Assembly (NCBI RefSeq): GCF_013408795.1
Contig: NZ_JACCCC010000001.1
Location: 124,001 to 188,000 of the forward strand
Direction of reading: 5' to 3'
DNA from: Spinactinospora alkalitolerans
Lineage (GTDB): Bacteria; Actinomycetota; Actinomycetes; Streptosporangiales; Streptosporangiaceae
DNA length: 64,000 bases
In this document: positions 38,953 to 47,025 of the stretch, in pieces
How the letters are laid out: each line of letters starts with the position of its first letter
Position numbering within the stretch: the first letter of the stretch is position 1
The notes under the pieces: generated by a model
Told to the model about the DNA's origin: nothing
Databases searched by the model: none
Seen by the model: only the letters and a program-made list of their open reading frames with translations
Translations under genes and position numbers: made by a program

Positions 38953-39465
38953 CTAGAGGGGGGCGGGCTCCGGGGGCTTCTTCCGCGTTGCTGTCATCGC
39001 CTGCGGCAGGGGACCGGCGCAGCGCAGCAGGTAGCAGCCGGGGACCATGAGGGGTGCGGCGGTGGCGGCCCGCCGCTGGAACTCCGTGGGGGACAGTCCG
39101 GTGACGTCGCGGAAGCGGGAGCTGAACGATCCCAGGCTGGTGAACCCGACCGCGTGGCAGACCTCGGTCACGGTGGGGACCGGCGACCGCAGCAGCTCCT
39201 GGGCGCGCTCGATGCGGCGGCGCGACAGGTAGCGGCCGGGGGTCTCGCCGTAGGCGGTCCGGAAGGCCCGCACGAAGTGGTGGCGCGAGTACCCCGCCGC
39301 ACGCGCGACCTCCGCGAGGTCCAGCGGCTCGCTGTAGTGGCGGTCGATGTGGTCGTGGGCCCGCCGCAGCGCGATCAGGGTCTCCACCCCGAGGGCGCCG
39401 GGCGGAGCCGACCGCTGCGCCGAGCGGCCCCGCCCTTCGGGGGACCGTCCCCCTGTCGGCTCCAT
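38953..39465 (-). CDS. AraC-family transcriptional regulator
   Basis: 170 aa, mostly DNA-binding domain, with no effector domain. Two HTH motifs: LDLAEVARAAGYSRHHFVRA and TVTEVCHAVGFTSLGSFSSR, the second followed by FRDVTGLSPTEFQR. Starts 9 bp after the DUF6504 stop without its own ribosome site, so it is probably co-transcribed with it; a later start is possible. C-terminal 35 residues (CYLLRCAGPLPQAMTA...) are unusual for the family. Confidence 0.88.
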   Translation of the reverse strand: MEPTGGRSPEGRGRSAQRSAPPGALGVETLIALRRAHDHIDRHYSEPLDLAEVARAAGYSRHHFVRAFRTAYGETPGRYLSRRRIERAQELLRSPVPTVTEVCHAVGFTSLGSFSSRFRDVTGLSPTEFQRRAATAAPLMVPGCYLLRCAGPLPQAMTATRKKPPEPAPL

Positions 39466-39474
39466 AACGAAGGA

Positions 39475-39744
39475 TCACCCCCAGAGGCGCCGCATCGTCC
39501 AGTTGTTGGTCGCGGTGTCGAGGGTGATGTCGGCGATGTTGGCCTCTCCGTCGTCGGACTCGGCGGCCACCCGCACGAGACGGACGTCGGCGCCCCCGGG
39601 CGCGGCGCCCCCGTGATCGCCGGCCCCGGTGTTCCAGGTGCCGATGATGCGGCGGACCCGGTACATGTGCCCGCGCCACGCGAAGAGGGCGGGATGCCCG
39701 CCGTTGGTCGATCTGACGTCGATCCGTTCGTTGTAGAGACTCAC
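39475..39744 (-). CDS. DUF6504-type protein, SOS-linked
   Basis: 89 aa. Conserved small actinobacterial protein: MSLYNERIDVRSTNGGHPAL, then FAWRGHMYRVRRIIGTW. Members usually sit next to the mutasome genes imuB and dnaE2. Here those genes are absent from the window, but the promoter carries an SOS box, so the link to DNA damage is kept. Start is GTG at 39744, 6 nt after TAGGAT, hence probably leaderless. First gene of a DUF6504-AraC-VOC unit. Confidence 0.75.
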   Translation of the reverse strand: MSLYNERIDVRSTNGGHPALFAWRGHMYRVRRIIGTWNTGAGDHGGAAPGGADVRLVRVAAESDDGEANIADITLDTATNNWTMRRLWG

Positions 39745-39750
39745 GCCGGC

Positions 39751-39756
39751 ATCCTA
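39751..39756 (-). promoter_or_regulatory. -10 element of the DUF6504 promoter
   Basis: TAGGAT on the minus strand, 6 nt before the GTG start codon. The transcript should begin at or next to the start codon. Confidence 0.6.
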
Positions 39757-39772
39757 TCGAACAAGTGTTCGC
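39757..39772 (-). promoter_or_regulatory. LexA (SOS) box
   Basis: TCGAAC-AAGT-GTTCGC on the plus strand, one base from the actinobacterial consensus TCGAAC-N4-GTTCGA. It lies immediately upstream of the -10 element, between -10 and the expected -35. Confidence 0.82.
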
Positions 39773-40032
39773 TCGGACAGTGTGAACGGCGGCGGCGCCG
39801 ACCGCTCCTCACCCTAGGTCCCGCGCCGCGATCCGGCGCGCCGCGCGGACGCCCGCCCCGAAATCGCCGCCGCGCGCCGCTGTGACGTGGCCGGATCCGC
39901 GGTCCGCGCGGTCGGCCCCGGCGTGTCGCCGGTGACCGACTGGGCGGTATGTCCCGTCGACTATCCTGGTGGGAAGCTAGGCGCGTCACCCCCGCAGGCG
40001 GCGCGCGGCCAGACTGCAGGGGAGCGCGACAC

Positions 40033-40653
40033 ATGGCGGATTCGGCGGAACCGAGCGTGCCGGCGGCGTCGGGCGGCGCCGCCTCTTCCGTGCCCGACCG
40101 GCTGCTGTCGGTGGCCACCCGGCTGTTCGCCGAGCGCGGCTTCGAGCGCACCTCCGTGCAGGAGCTGGTGGACGCCGCCGGCGTCACCAAGGGCGCGATG
40201 TACCACTACTTCACGTCAAAGGACGACCTGCTCTTCGCCATCTACGAGCGGGTCCTGGCCATGCAGATGCGGCGGCTCACCGAGTTCGCCGACGCCGAAG
40301 GGCCCCTGGGCGAGCGCCTGCGCGCCGCGGCCGCCGACGTCGTGCACACCACCGTGGACAACCTCGACGACACGCTGATCTTCTTCCGCTCCCTGCACAT
40401 GCTCTCGCCGGACCGGCAGAACGAGGTGCGCAAGGAGCGCCGCAAATACCACGAGCGGTTCCGCTCGATGATCGAGGAGGGCCAGCGCGAGGGGCTCTTC
40501 CGCGACGACGTGCCGGCCGACATCGTCGTCACCCAGTACTTCGGCGCGGTGCACCACCTCGGCATGTGGTACAACGCCGACGGCGAGCTCACCGGCGCGG
40601 CCCTCGGCGCCCACTACGCCGACCTGCTGCTCACCAGCCTGCGCCCGAAGTAG
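40033..40653 (+). CDS. TetR-family regulator
   Basis: 206 aa. HTH at about residues 21-66: LLSVATRLFAERGFERTSVQ, then ELVDAAGVTKGAMYHYFTSK. The C-terminal domain (LIFFRSLHMLSPDRQNEVRK, then FRSMIEEGQREGLFRDDV) is like that of lipid-metabolism regulators (KstR2/FadR-like), but the ligand is only a guess. ATG at 40033 has GGGGAG 8 nt upstream. No obvious target gene is adjacent: its neighbours are DUF6504 (divergent) and an M48 protease (convergent). Confidence 0.9.
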   Translation: MADSAEPSVPAASGGAASSVPDRLLSVATRLFAERGFERTSVQELVDAAGVTKGAMYHYFTSKDDLLFAIYERVLAMQMRRLTEFADAEGPLGERLRAAAADVVHTTVDNLDDTLIFFRSLHMLSPDRQNEVRKERRKYHERFRSMIEEGQREGLFRDDVPADIVVTQYFGAVHHLGMWYNADGELTGAALGAHYADLLLTSLRPK

Positions 40654-40686
40654 CGGCCGCGGTCGGGCCGGCCCCGCCGCGGCCCT

Positions 40687-41634
40687 TCAGTGGAACACCC
40701 GGCCCGGTCGGCCCCGGTCCCGGATCGCCGCCATGCGCTTGATGTGCGTCGGGTGCCGGGCGAGCAGGTTGTGCAGGAACAGGAAGAACCCGCGCTCCGT
40801 GCGTGCCCGGTCGGCCATCTCGCCCAGGTTGACGTGCGGGTACAGGTACTTGCCCCCGGCGAGGACGCGGATGCCGTGCGCGCCTTCGGGGCAGTGGGCG
40901 TAGGCGTGGTTGTCCGCGGTGTACTCCATGGCGCGCGACAGCGACGACCCCAGAACGGGGACCACGGTGGCGACCGAGGTGGCGACCTGCCGCCAGTAGG
41001 CGGTGTGGCCCGCGGCGATGTGGCCGAGCTCGTGGGCGATGAGGAACCGCAGCGCCTCGGGGTCGCGCAGCCGGCCGCCGACCTCGAACAGGTCGCTGTG
41101 GACGACGACGTAGCGGCGGAACCCGTGCCCCGAGGCCGCCGTGCTGACCACCCCGTTGCCGAGCAGCACGTAGGCCTCGGGCGCCCTGTGCAGTCCCATC
41201 TGGACGGACAGCTCCCTGACCATGCGGTGCGCCTCGGGGAACTGGGTGGGCGAGACCTTGATCCCCTGGGCCCGGCGCGCCGCGTGCAGCAGGCCCCGCG
41301 CGAGCCAGTACGCGAGGGGGACGCCGAGCAGGACGAGCGCACCGATCGGGGGGACGCCCGGGCGCGTCCACAGCAGGAGGCCGAGCAGCGCGACCGCGCC
41401 CGCCGTGACCGCGATGGCTGCGGCCAGCAGCGGCGACTCCCACCGGTGCCGGACGCCGCGCGGGCGCTCGTCGTCGGGCGCGGCGTGCACGGAGGCCAGG
41501 GGCGCGGGCGCCGGGTGCGGCCGGTAGAGCGCGCCGGGCGGGTAGCCCTGGGGGAACCGCGCGGGCTCGCACGGCGGGCCGTAGGGGAAACGGGCGGAAT
41601 CGCCTTCGCCTCCCGGCGTCATCGCATGGGCCAT
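40687..41634 (-). CDS. M48-family membrane metalloprotease
   Basis: About 315 aa. A proline-rich cytosolic N-terminus (residues 1-65), two TM helices (about 68-110), then a zinc peptidase domain with LIAHELGHIAAGH (HEXXH, about residue 200) and the downstream Glu in AMEYTADNHAYA. The family (HtpX-like) degrades membrane proteins. It differs from HtpX by the long proline-rich head. ATG at 41634 has GAGGGGAG. A 19-bp palindrome lies 55 bp upstream. Confidence 0.87.
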   Translation of the reverse strand: MAHAMTPGGEGDSARFPYGPPCEPARFPQGYPPGALYRPHPAPAPLASVHAAPDDERPRGVRHRWESPLLAAAIAVTAGAVALLGLLLWTRPGVPPIGALVLLGVPLAYWLARGLLHAARRAQGIKVSPTQFPEAHRMVRELSVQMGLHRAPEAYVLLGNGVVSTAASGHGFRRYVVVHSDLFEVGGRLRDPEALRFLIAHELGHIAAGHTAYWRQVATSVATVVPVLGSSLSRAMEYTADNHAYAHCPEGAHGIRVLAGGKYLYPHVNLGEMADRARTERGFFLFLHNLLARHPTHIKRMAAIRDRGRPGRVFH

Positions 41635-41688
41635 GGGCGCTCCCCTCGTCGACCGCGGCACGTGCGGACGGCACGTGGCCAGCACGTC

Positions 41689-41707
41689 AAGTAATTGCAT
41701 ATTACTT
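41689..41707. promoter_or_regulatory. Palindromic candidate operator upstream of the M48 protease
   Basis: AAGTAAT-TGCAT-ATTACTT, perfect 7-bp arms in an AT-rich island, 55-73 bp before the M48 start codon. A MarR- or TetR-type site is possible. Confidence 0.45.
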
Positions 41708-42026
41708 TCTGTGATTAATTGGAGCCCGAATCCTCTTCGCGTGTCCTGCGGGGCGGTGGCCCGCAGCGGAGAAAATCCGTTGCGCCCGCGACCGGGTTCG
41801 GTTTGGATTGACTGACCAGACCGTCGGATCGACGTGTTCTCCCTGCTGAGAGAGGTGGCCTATGCCCCGGATGCTGCCGAGCGCGTTTCGCCTCCACGCG
41901 GAGGGCTCGGTCCGCTGATCCGGCGATCCGCCGGATGACCGGTCGTGACACGGGTCCCGCCGCGGGGCCGGCGAGCGGCGCTCACGCGCGTTCCTCTCGC
42001 CCGAAAACCCGCAAGGAGCATCCATC
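41708..42026. other. Intergenic region before the RNHCP gene
   Basis: About 320 bp. It holds a very short ORF at 41862-41918 (MPRMLPSAFRLHAEGSVR) with GAGAGAGG 6 nt upstream, and a hairpin ATCCGGCG-atc-CGCCGGAT at 41916-41934 just after it. It could be a leader-peptide arrangement; the support is weak. Confidence 0.3.
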
Positions 42027-42401
42027 GTGTCCCGACGCGATCCGCGTTCCCGCGCACGCCAGTGCGCGACGTCGTTCCGCTGCCTGAACTGCCGCCTGGA
42101 CGTGTCCCTCGACGCGCCGGGCACGGCGCACCGCAACCACTGCCCGAACTGCCTGTGGAGCAGGCACGTCGACGACCGCGTCCCCGGTGACCGGGCGTCG
42201 GAGTGCCGGTCCCGGATGGAACCCATCTCGATCGCCGTCCGCGGCGACGGCGAATGGGTCGTCATCCACCGGTGTACCGGGTGCGGCGCGCTGAGCGGCA
42301 ACCGCGCGGCCGGCGACGACAATCCGCTGCTGCTCGTGCGCACGGCGGTGGGCCCGCTGGCCCGGCCGCCGTTCCCCCTGGAGCGCCTGGCCGGCTCGTG
42401 A
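42027..42401 (+). CDS. RNHCP-domain zinc-ribbon protein
   Basis: 124 aa. Two Cys pairs in the N-terminal half, FRCLNC and HCPNCLWSRHVD, and a third in HRCTGCGALSGNR, together forming the RNHCP zinc-ribbon fold. The name motif appears as RNHCPNC. Found in small stand-alone bacterial proteins of unknown, possibly RNA-related, function. GTG at 42027 has AAGGAG 8 nt upstream. Confidence 0.8.
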   Translation: MSRRDPRSRARQCATSFRCLNCRLDVSLDAPGTAHRNHCPNCLWSRHVDDRVPGDRASECRSRMEPISIAVRGDGEWVVIHRCTGCGALSGNRAAGDDNPLLLVRTAVGPLARPPFPLERLAGS

Positions 42402-42454
42402 GGCCGGCGCCGTGACCATCCGGTGGGGCCGGGCCCCGGCCCCACCGGACGGCG

Positions 42455-43141
42455 TCAGTCCAGGCCGTGCCGCCTGAGCTCGGCGGCCAGCGCGTCCAGG
42501 AACTCGTCGACCTCGGAGGCGTCGTAACCGGGCTGCAGCCGCGTGACGGAGAAGCGGGCCGCCTCCACCTGCGCCGCGGTGAGCGGATCGGCCTCGCTCC
42601 GGCCGGCCGACAGGGCGGCCAACGTCGCCTCGGCGCGGTCCAGGAACCCGTCCACCTCCTCCTGGGCGTAGCCCGAGCGCAGCCGGGTGCCGGAGAACCG
42701 GATGCCCCGCGCGTCCTCGGCCCGCATCGGGGGCGGTCCGGCAGCGGGAGAGGCCGCGCTCCCGGGCGCGGGAGCGGCGGGAGCGGCCATGGGGACGGCG
42801 GCCGGTCCGGAGGCATCGGTCCCGGCGGCCGGATCCGGCTCGCGGCCGCGGTCCCGAACGTGCTCTCGGGTGCCCGGCCCGAGGGCCCGCAGCTCCGCCG
42901 CGACGAGGTCGAGGAAGTCGTCCACCTCGTCCTCGGCGTAGCCGGGGCTCAGCCAGGTGGGCCGGAACCGCGCCCCCTCGACCTCGTCGGCGGTCGCCGC
43001 CCCCTCGGCCCCCGGGTCCCCGGCGGCCAGCGCGGCCTCCGCCCGCTCCAGGAGGGTGTCGACGTCCTCCGGGACGTATCCCGGGCGCAGCCGCGTCGTG
43101 GAGAACCGCTTGGCGCGGATGTCCTCGGGGGTCAGTCGCAT
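42455..43141 (-). CDS. Protein with four DivIVA-type modules
   Basis: 228 aa. Four copies of a roughly 35-residue module: RFSTTRLRPGYVPEDVDTLL (about 12-31), RFRPTWLSPGYAEDEVDDFL (about 58-77), RFSGTRLRSGYAQEEVDGFL (about 150-169) and RFSVTRLQPGYDASEVDEFL (about 196-215). Modules 2 and 3 are joined by a proline/alanine linker. Each matches the N-terminal membrane/curvature segment of DivIVA, but the coiled coil that normally follows is absent. Start ATG at 43141; ribosome site weak. Probable role in polar or septal protein assembly, by inference only. Confidence 0.8.
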   Translation of the reverse strand: MRLTPEDIRAKRFSTTRLRPGYVPEDVDTLLERAEAALAAGDPGAEGAATADEVEGARFRPTWLSPGYAEDEVDDFLDLVAAELRALGPGTREHVRDRGREPDPAAGTDASGPAAVPMAAPAAPAPGSAASPAAGPPPMRAEDARGIRFSGTRLRSGYAQEEVDGFLDRAEATLAALSAGRSEADPLTAAQVEAARFSVTRLQPGYDASEVDEFLDALAAELRRHGLD

Positions 43142-43267
43142 GCCCACATTGTCCGAGCGGGTGCGTCCGCGGGGCCAGACGTGTGCTGAAAATCTTGTCG
43201 GGCGCTTCGGGGGCAGGTGCGCAGACCTTCGATTCTCGGAGTTTGAAGGCTCCCTTCTCATGAGGGT

Positions 43268-43650
43268 GTGAAGAAAGCCTCGACCACCGGGGGTCGTGAA
43301 ACCTCGGCCACAGGAGGGGTCCGTGGTGGCTGGGTGGCCGCATCCGCCGTCCCCGGCCTCAGGGGGTCGTGAAGCCTCAGCCGAAGGAGGGACTCGCAGT
43401 GACCGGGCGATCCTCTTGTGTGGCCGAAGGCCCATCAAGGGATCGCCCCGGCGCCGCGCCGCCCACGCCGCCTGTTTGGGCTCCGGGTCGATACCGGGGT
43501 GTCGGTCTGTACCCATGGTGTCGGCGTGCGCTTCGCGCGCGGGTGGGCGGTTTCCGTCTTCGGGCCTTCGGCCACGCGGGAGAGTCGCCCGCCCGCGCGC
43601 CATTCCTCCTGGGGCGGGCCTTCACGACCCCCTGGGGTAGAGGGGGTGAG
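43268..43650. repeat. Modular palindromic repeat, copy C
   Basis: It has the same order as copy A: module 1 (GTGACCGGGCGATCCTCTTG...AGGGATCGCCC), the shared spacer, module 2 (GCGCGCGGGTGGGCGG...GTCGCCCGCCCGCGCGCC), right edge GACCCCCTGGGG. The left outer arm (GGGGGTCGTGAA) is present twice, at about 43286 and 43365, as though a unit had been duplicated. It lies between the four-module DivIVA gene start and the amidase stop codon (21 bp from the latter). It fills most of 43142-43670. Confidence 0.86.
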
Positions 43651-43670
43651 CACGGCACGCCCCGTCCGGC

Positions 43671-44615
43671 TCAGCCGCGCGCCAGGTAGCGGGTGAGGCC
43701 GGCGGCCACGGCGTTGGCGGCCCCCGCGCGCCACTCCTCGTCCTTGAGGTTGCGCGCGTCGGTCGCGTTGCGCATGTTGCCCACCTCGAGGAACACCTTG
43801 GGCACGTCCGAAAGGTTGAGGCCGCCCAGGTCGGTGCGGACGTCGATGGCGTCGTCGGCGACGTAGTCGGCGTAGGGCTGGTCGGAGCGCTCGTGGAACT
43901 CGTCGCGGACGTCCGCCGCCAGGTCCATGGACGGTTCGGCGATGTCGTCGGTGTAGCCGTCGACCACGCCCGGGGCGATCACGTGGAAGCCGCTGCCGCC
44001 GGGGGTGGAGCCGTCGGCGTGGATCGAGATGGCGGCGTCGGCCCCGGCCTCGTTGCCGATCTCCGCCCGCTCGTTGACGCACGGCCCGACGCCCTCGTTG
44101 TCGTCGCGGGTGAGCACGACGGTGACGCCCTCCGCCTCCAGCCGGTCGCGGATCCGCGTGGAGAGGTCCCAGGTGAACTCGTGCTCGGGGTAGCCGTCGG
44201 CGGTCTCGGCGCCCACCGTGTCGCAGGCCTTCTCCCCGGGGCCGGAGGGGACCTGCCGGTTGATCTCCTCCGGGGCCTCGGCGTTGCCGCCGTTGTGCCC
44301 GGGGTCGATGACCACGACCCTGCCCGCGAGCGGCGGGGCGTCGGAGGGCTGCGGGTCCGGCTCGGCGGCCCCCGGCGCCGCTCCTCGGGGGGAGGCGCTC
44401 CCCTCGCCCGGCCCCGGCAGGGGGAGCGTGGCGGTCACCTCGGGCGACGGCGTCGTGCCGGAGGCCACGGTGCCGCAGGCCGCGGTGAGCAGCGTCGACG
44501 CCGCCACAGCGAGCAGTCCGACGGGACGGAGGCGGCCGGGACGGCGGGCCGCGCCGCCGTGCGTGGTCTGGATGGTTCCCCCAACGGTGGTCGGGCGGAT
44601 CGGATGCTGCCCCAC
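43671..44615 (-). CDS. N-acetylmuramoyl-L-alanine amidase lipoprotein (Amidase_3)
   Basis: 314 aa. Signal sequence with lipobox LTAAC (Cys about residue 47, after a 30-residue basic lead), a P/S/G-rich linker to about 95, then the zinc amidase domain: VVVIDPGHNGGNAEAP (zinc His and first motif), the zinc Glu in EHEFTWDLS, SIHADGST (zinc His), and the catalytic Glu in VFLEVGNMRNATDA. Cuts the sugar-peptide bond of peptidoglycan outside the membrane. GTG at 44615, 11 nt after GGGAGGGG. Single-gene unit. Confidence 0.9.
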   Translation of the reverse strand: MGQHPIRPTTVGGTIQTTHGGAARRPGRLRPVGLLAVAASTLLTAACGTVASGTTPSPEVTATLPLPGPGEGSASPRGAAPGAAEPDPQPSDAPPLAGRVVVIDPGHNGGNAEAPEEINRQVPSGPGEKACDTVGAETADGYPEHEFTWDLSTRIRDRLEAEGVTVVLTRDDNEGVGPCVNERAEIGNEAGADAAISIHADGSTPGGSGFHVIAPGVVDGYTDDIAEPSMDLAADVRDEFHERSDQPYADYVADDAIDVRTDLGGLNLSDVPKVFLEVGNMRNATDARNLKDEEWRAGAANAVAAGLTRYLARG

Positions 44616-44785
44616 AACCTACGTCACCCCTCCCGTCCCGGGACCGCCGCGATCGGCCCCTGGCGGCGCGCGCACGCGCGGCCCGGGCGCGCATATCGGC
44701 GGCGTTCGAGGGAACAAGAAGCGTGGGTGACGCGTCATATCTCAAGACGAGGCCCACCACACTGACACGTGTCGAGGTGAAGAGA

Positions 44786-45148
44786 ATGCGCAAGTCCAAC
44801 CGGGCCGCCGCCGGCGCCGCGGCGTGGCAGGTGGTGCACGAGGGCACCCGGCCGGGCAAGCCCTCACTGATGACCCGAGCGGGCGCGGTCCCGCGCATGG
44901 TCGGTGCGCGCGTGCGCGGCCACTACACGCAGATGCCGGCCTCACGGCTGCTGCTGTTCGCGCTCGCCGTGCTCTACATCGTCTCGCCGGTCGACTTCGT
45001 GCCGGAGGTGTTCGTCCCGTTCCTGGGGCTCGCCGATGACATCGGCGTGGCCGTGTGGCTCACCGCGAGCCTGATGGGCGAGACCGAGCGCTTCATCGAC
45101 TGGGAGCGCTACGGTCCGGAGTACGTCCAGGGGCACGTGGTGTCCTGA
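44786..45148 (+). CDS. YkvA/DUF1232 membrane protein
   Basis: 120 aa. The defining motif is YIVSPVDFVPEVFVPFLG then LADDIGV (about residues 66-92), between a short hydrophobic helix (LLLFALAVL) and a second one. Basic N-terminal 50 residues. Function unknown in the family. I take the ATG at 44786, with GAGGTG 6-12 nt upstream; longer starts reach into the promoter region of the divergent amidase. Confidence 0.85.
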   Translation: MRKSNRAAAGAAAWQVVHEGTRPGKPSLMTRAGAVPRMVGARVRGHYTQMPASRLLLFALAVLYIVSPVDFVPEVFVPFLGLADDIGVAVWLTASLMGETERFIDWERYGPEYVQGHVVS

Positions 45149-45167
45149 CCCGGTCGCCGCACGACGA

Positions 45168-45197
45168 GGGCCCCGCCGCCGAGGCGGGGCCCTTTTT
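45168..45197 (+). terminator. Rho-independent terminator
   Basis: GGGCCCCGCC-gccga-GGCGGGGCCC followed by TTTTT, 20 nt after the YkvA stop. The best canonical terminator in the window. Confidence 0.92.
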
Positions 45198-45328
45198 CGC
45201 GTCCGTCGGGAGGTCTCTTCGCACCCGGTGCGCCCGGCGGTGCCTGCCGCGCCTGCCGCGCCCGACGCGCCCCGGCCGCCACCGGCCCGGGTCTTCGCTC
45301 CGGCGGCCCTGCCGCGTAGAGTTCTCAA

Positions 45329-45345
45329 TTGCAAACAGTTCGCAT
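45329..45345 (+). promoter_or_regulatory. Nur-like (nickel-responsive Fur-family) operator
   Basis: TTGCAA-N5-TCGCAT, against the Streptomyces Nur box tTGCaa-N5-ttGCAA. The left half is exact and the right half keeps GCA. The wider 21-bp near-palindrome spans 45327-45347. It lies 22 bp upstream of the ABC importer operon. Confidence 0.6.
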
Positions 45346-45367
45346 TTAGGTCGTCGACGGGGAGCGC

Positions 45368-46924
45368 ATGAAGAGGTTCCGAGCCCTGACAGCGGCGGGT
45401 GTGTCCCTGGGCATGCTGGCCACCGCCTGCACCGGAGGCGCCGGGGCCGACGGCGGCGACACGCTGACCTACGCGCTGGGCGACGAGCCCGAGGCGTTCA
45501 ACCCGGTCCTGGTCGACGAGCACCTCGACCCCGTCACGGAGATGGTCTTCCGCGGGCTCACCGCGCACGACGCCGACAACGGGATCATCCCGGCGCTGGC
45601 CGAGAGCTGGGATGTCAGTGACGACGAGCGGATCTACACTTTCCACCTGCGCGACGGCGTCACCTGGCACGACGGCGAGCCGTTCACCGCCGACGACGTG
45701 GTCTTCACGATCGAGGGCGTGCGCGACGGCGGGTTCTCCACCAGCAACAAGTTCGCCAACGTCGAGGAGGTCGAGGCGCCGGACGAGCGGACGGCGGTCG
45801 TGCGGCTGGAGCGGCCCACCCCGGCCCTGCTGGACAGCCTGTCCAACGGCATCCTCCCCGAGCACCTGCTCGCCGACAGCGGCATCGACGATCCCGGGTT
45901 CGGCGAGCACCCGGTCGGCACCGGGCCGTTCGAGCTGGACGCCTGGGAGCACGGCGAGTACGCCGCGCTCACCGCGTTCGAGGACTACTACGAGGGCCCG
46001 CCCGGCCTGGACGGCGTCACCGTCTCCTACGTGCCCGACGCCGCGACCCGCCTCATCCGGTTGCGAAACGGCGAGGCCGACGCGGCGCAGCTCGAACCGC
46101 GGCAGGTGGCGGAGGTCGCCGGCGACGACGGCGTCCGGCTGGAGGAGTACCCGACGGCGGACTACCGCGGCGTGCTGTTCAACATGGCCGACGAGCGCTT
46201 CGCCGACCCGGCGCTGCGCCGGGCCATGAACTACGCGGTCGACCGCGACGCGGTCATCGAGAGCGTGCTCCACGGCCACGGCGCCCCGGCCTCCGGCCCG
46301 CTCGACCGGAGCCCGTTCCACGCCGACGGCGCCGCCGACTACTCCTTCGACCCCGGCCGGGTCGAGGAGATCATGACCGGCGCCGGTTACGAGCGCAACG
46401 GGGACGGCGTCTGGGCCGATGACGGCACGCCGGTCTCCTTCGAACTCACCACGTTCGCCGAGGACGGCGTGCGCACGGCGATGATCGAGGTGCTGGCCAC
46501 GCAGTTCCGCGAGCAGGGTTTCGACGTGACCGCCGAGCCCCGGCCGCGCGACGCCGTCGACTGGGAGGAGGTGGAGGCGTTCCTCATCGGCTGGGGCACC
46601 CCATACGATCCCGACAGCTCCCTCTACGGCCCCTTCCACTCCTCCGAGGCGCTGGCCGAAGGGGGGTCCAACTACGGGAGCTACGCCAACGACGACGTGG
46701 ACGCGGCGCTGGAGGAGGGGCGCGGCAGCAGCGACGCCGACACCCGTTCGGCCGCTTACGCGGAGTTCCAGCAGGCGCTGGCCGAGGACCCGCCCTACGT
46801 CTGGGTGGCCTACCTCGAGGCGGTCAACGCCGTGCCGGCCGACCTCGAGGGCCCGCGCGAACGCACCCTGGCCCACCACGGCTACGGCTTCTTCTACAAC
46901 GCGGAGGAGTGGTCCTACCGGTAG
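45368..46924 (+). CDS. Extracellular solute-binding lipoprotein, SBP_5 (NikA/DppA-like)
   Basis: 518 aa. Lipobox MLATAC (Cys about 21). Family-5 signature near residue 100: [17 protein letters not shown], preceded by [15 protein letters not shown]. Later segments ([20 protein letters not shown], then [13 protein letters not shown]) are standard. The group binds peptides, Ni2+ chelates or heme. The Nur-like box and the operon with two permeases and two ATPases favour nickel uptake; peptide uptake cannot be excluded from sequence alone. First gene of the operon. Confidence 0.88.
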   Translation: MKRFRALTAAGVSLGMLATACTGGAGADGGDTLTYALGDEPEAFNPVLVDEHLDPVTEMVFRGLTAHDADNGIIPALAESWDVSDDERIYTFHLRDGVTWHDGEPFTADDVVFTIEGVRDGGFSTSNKFANVEEVEAPDERTAVVRLERPTPALLDSLSNGILPEHLLADSGIDDPGFGEHPVGTGPFELDAWEHGEYAALTAFEDYYEGPPGLDGVTVSYVPDAATRLIRLRNGEADAAQLEPRQVAEVAGDDGVRLEEYPTADYRGVLFNMADERFADPALRRAMNYAVDRDAVIESVLHGHGAPASGPLDRSPFHADGAADYSFDPGRVEEIMTGAGYERNGDGVWADDGTPVSFELTTFAEDGVRTAMIEVLATQFREQGFDVTAEPRPRDAVDWEEVEAFLIGWGTPYDPDSSLYGPFHSSEALAEGGSNYGSYANDDVDAALEEGRGSSDADTRSAAYAEFQQALAEDPPYVWVAYLEAVNAVPADLEGPRERTLAHHGYGFFYNAEEWSYR

Positions 46925-47025
46925 CGCCGATCCGGGTGCGCGGGAGCGGACCGCCGTACGGGCCCCGCTCCGCGCGGTCCGTGGTCGAGAAGGCCGAGGA
47001 GGCCGGGACCGGCGGTGCCCGAACG

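Noticed and set aside
45150-45367. Cobalamin riboswitch before the ABC importer or near the mutase operon
   Set aside because: No B12-box sequence or long structured leader is present in either place.
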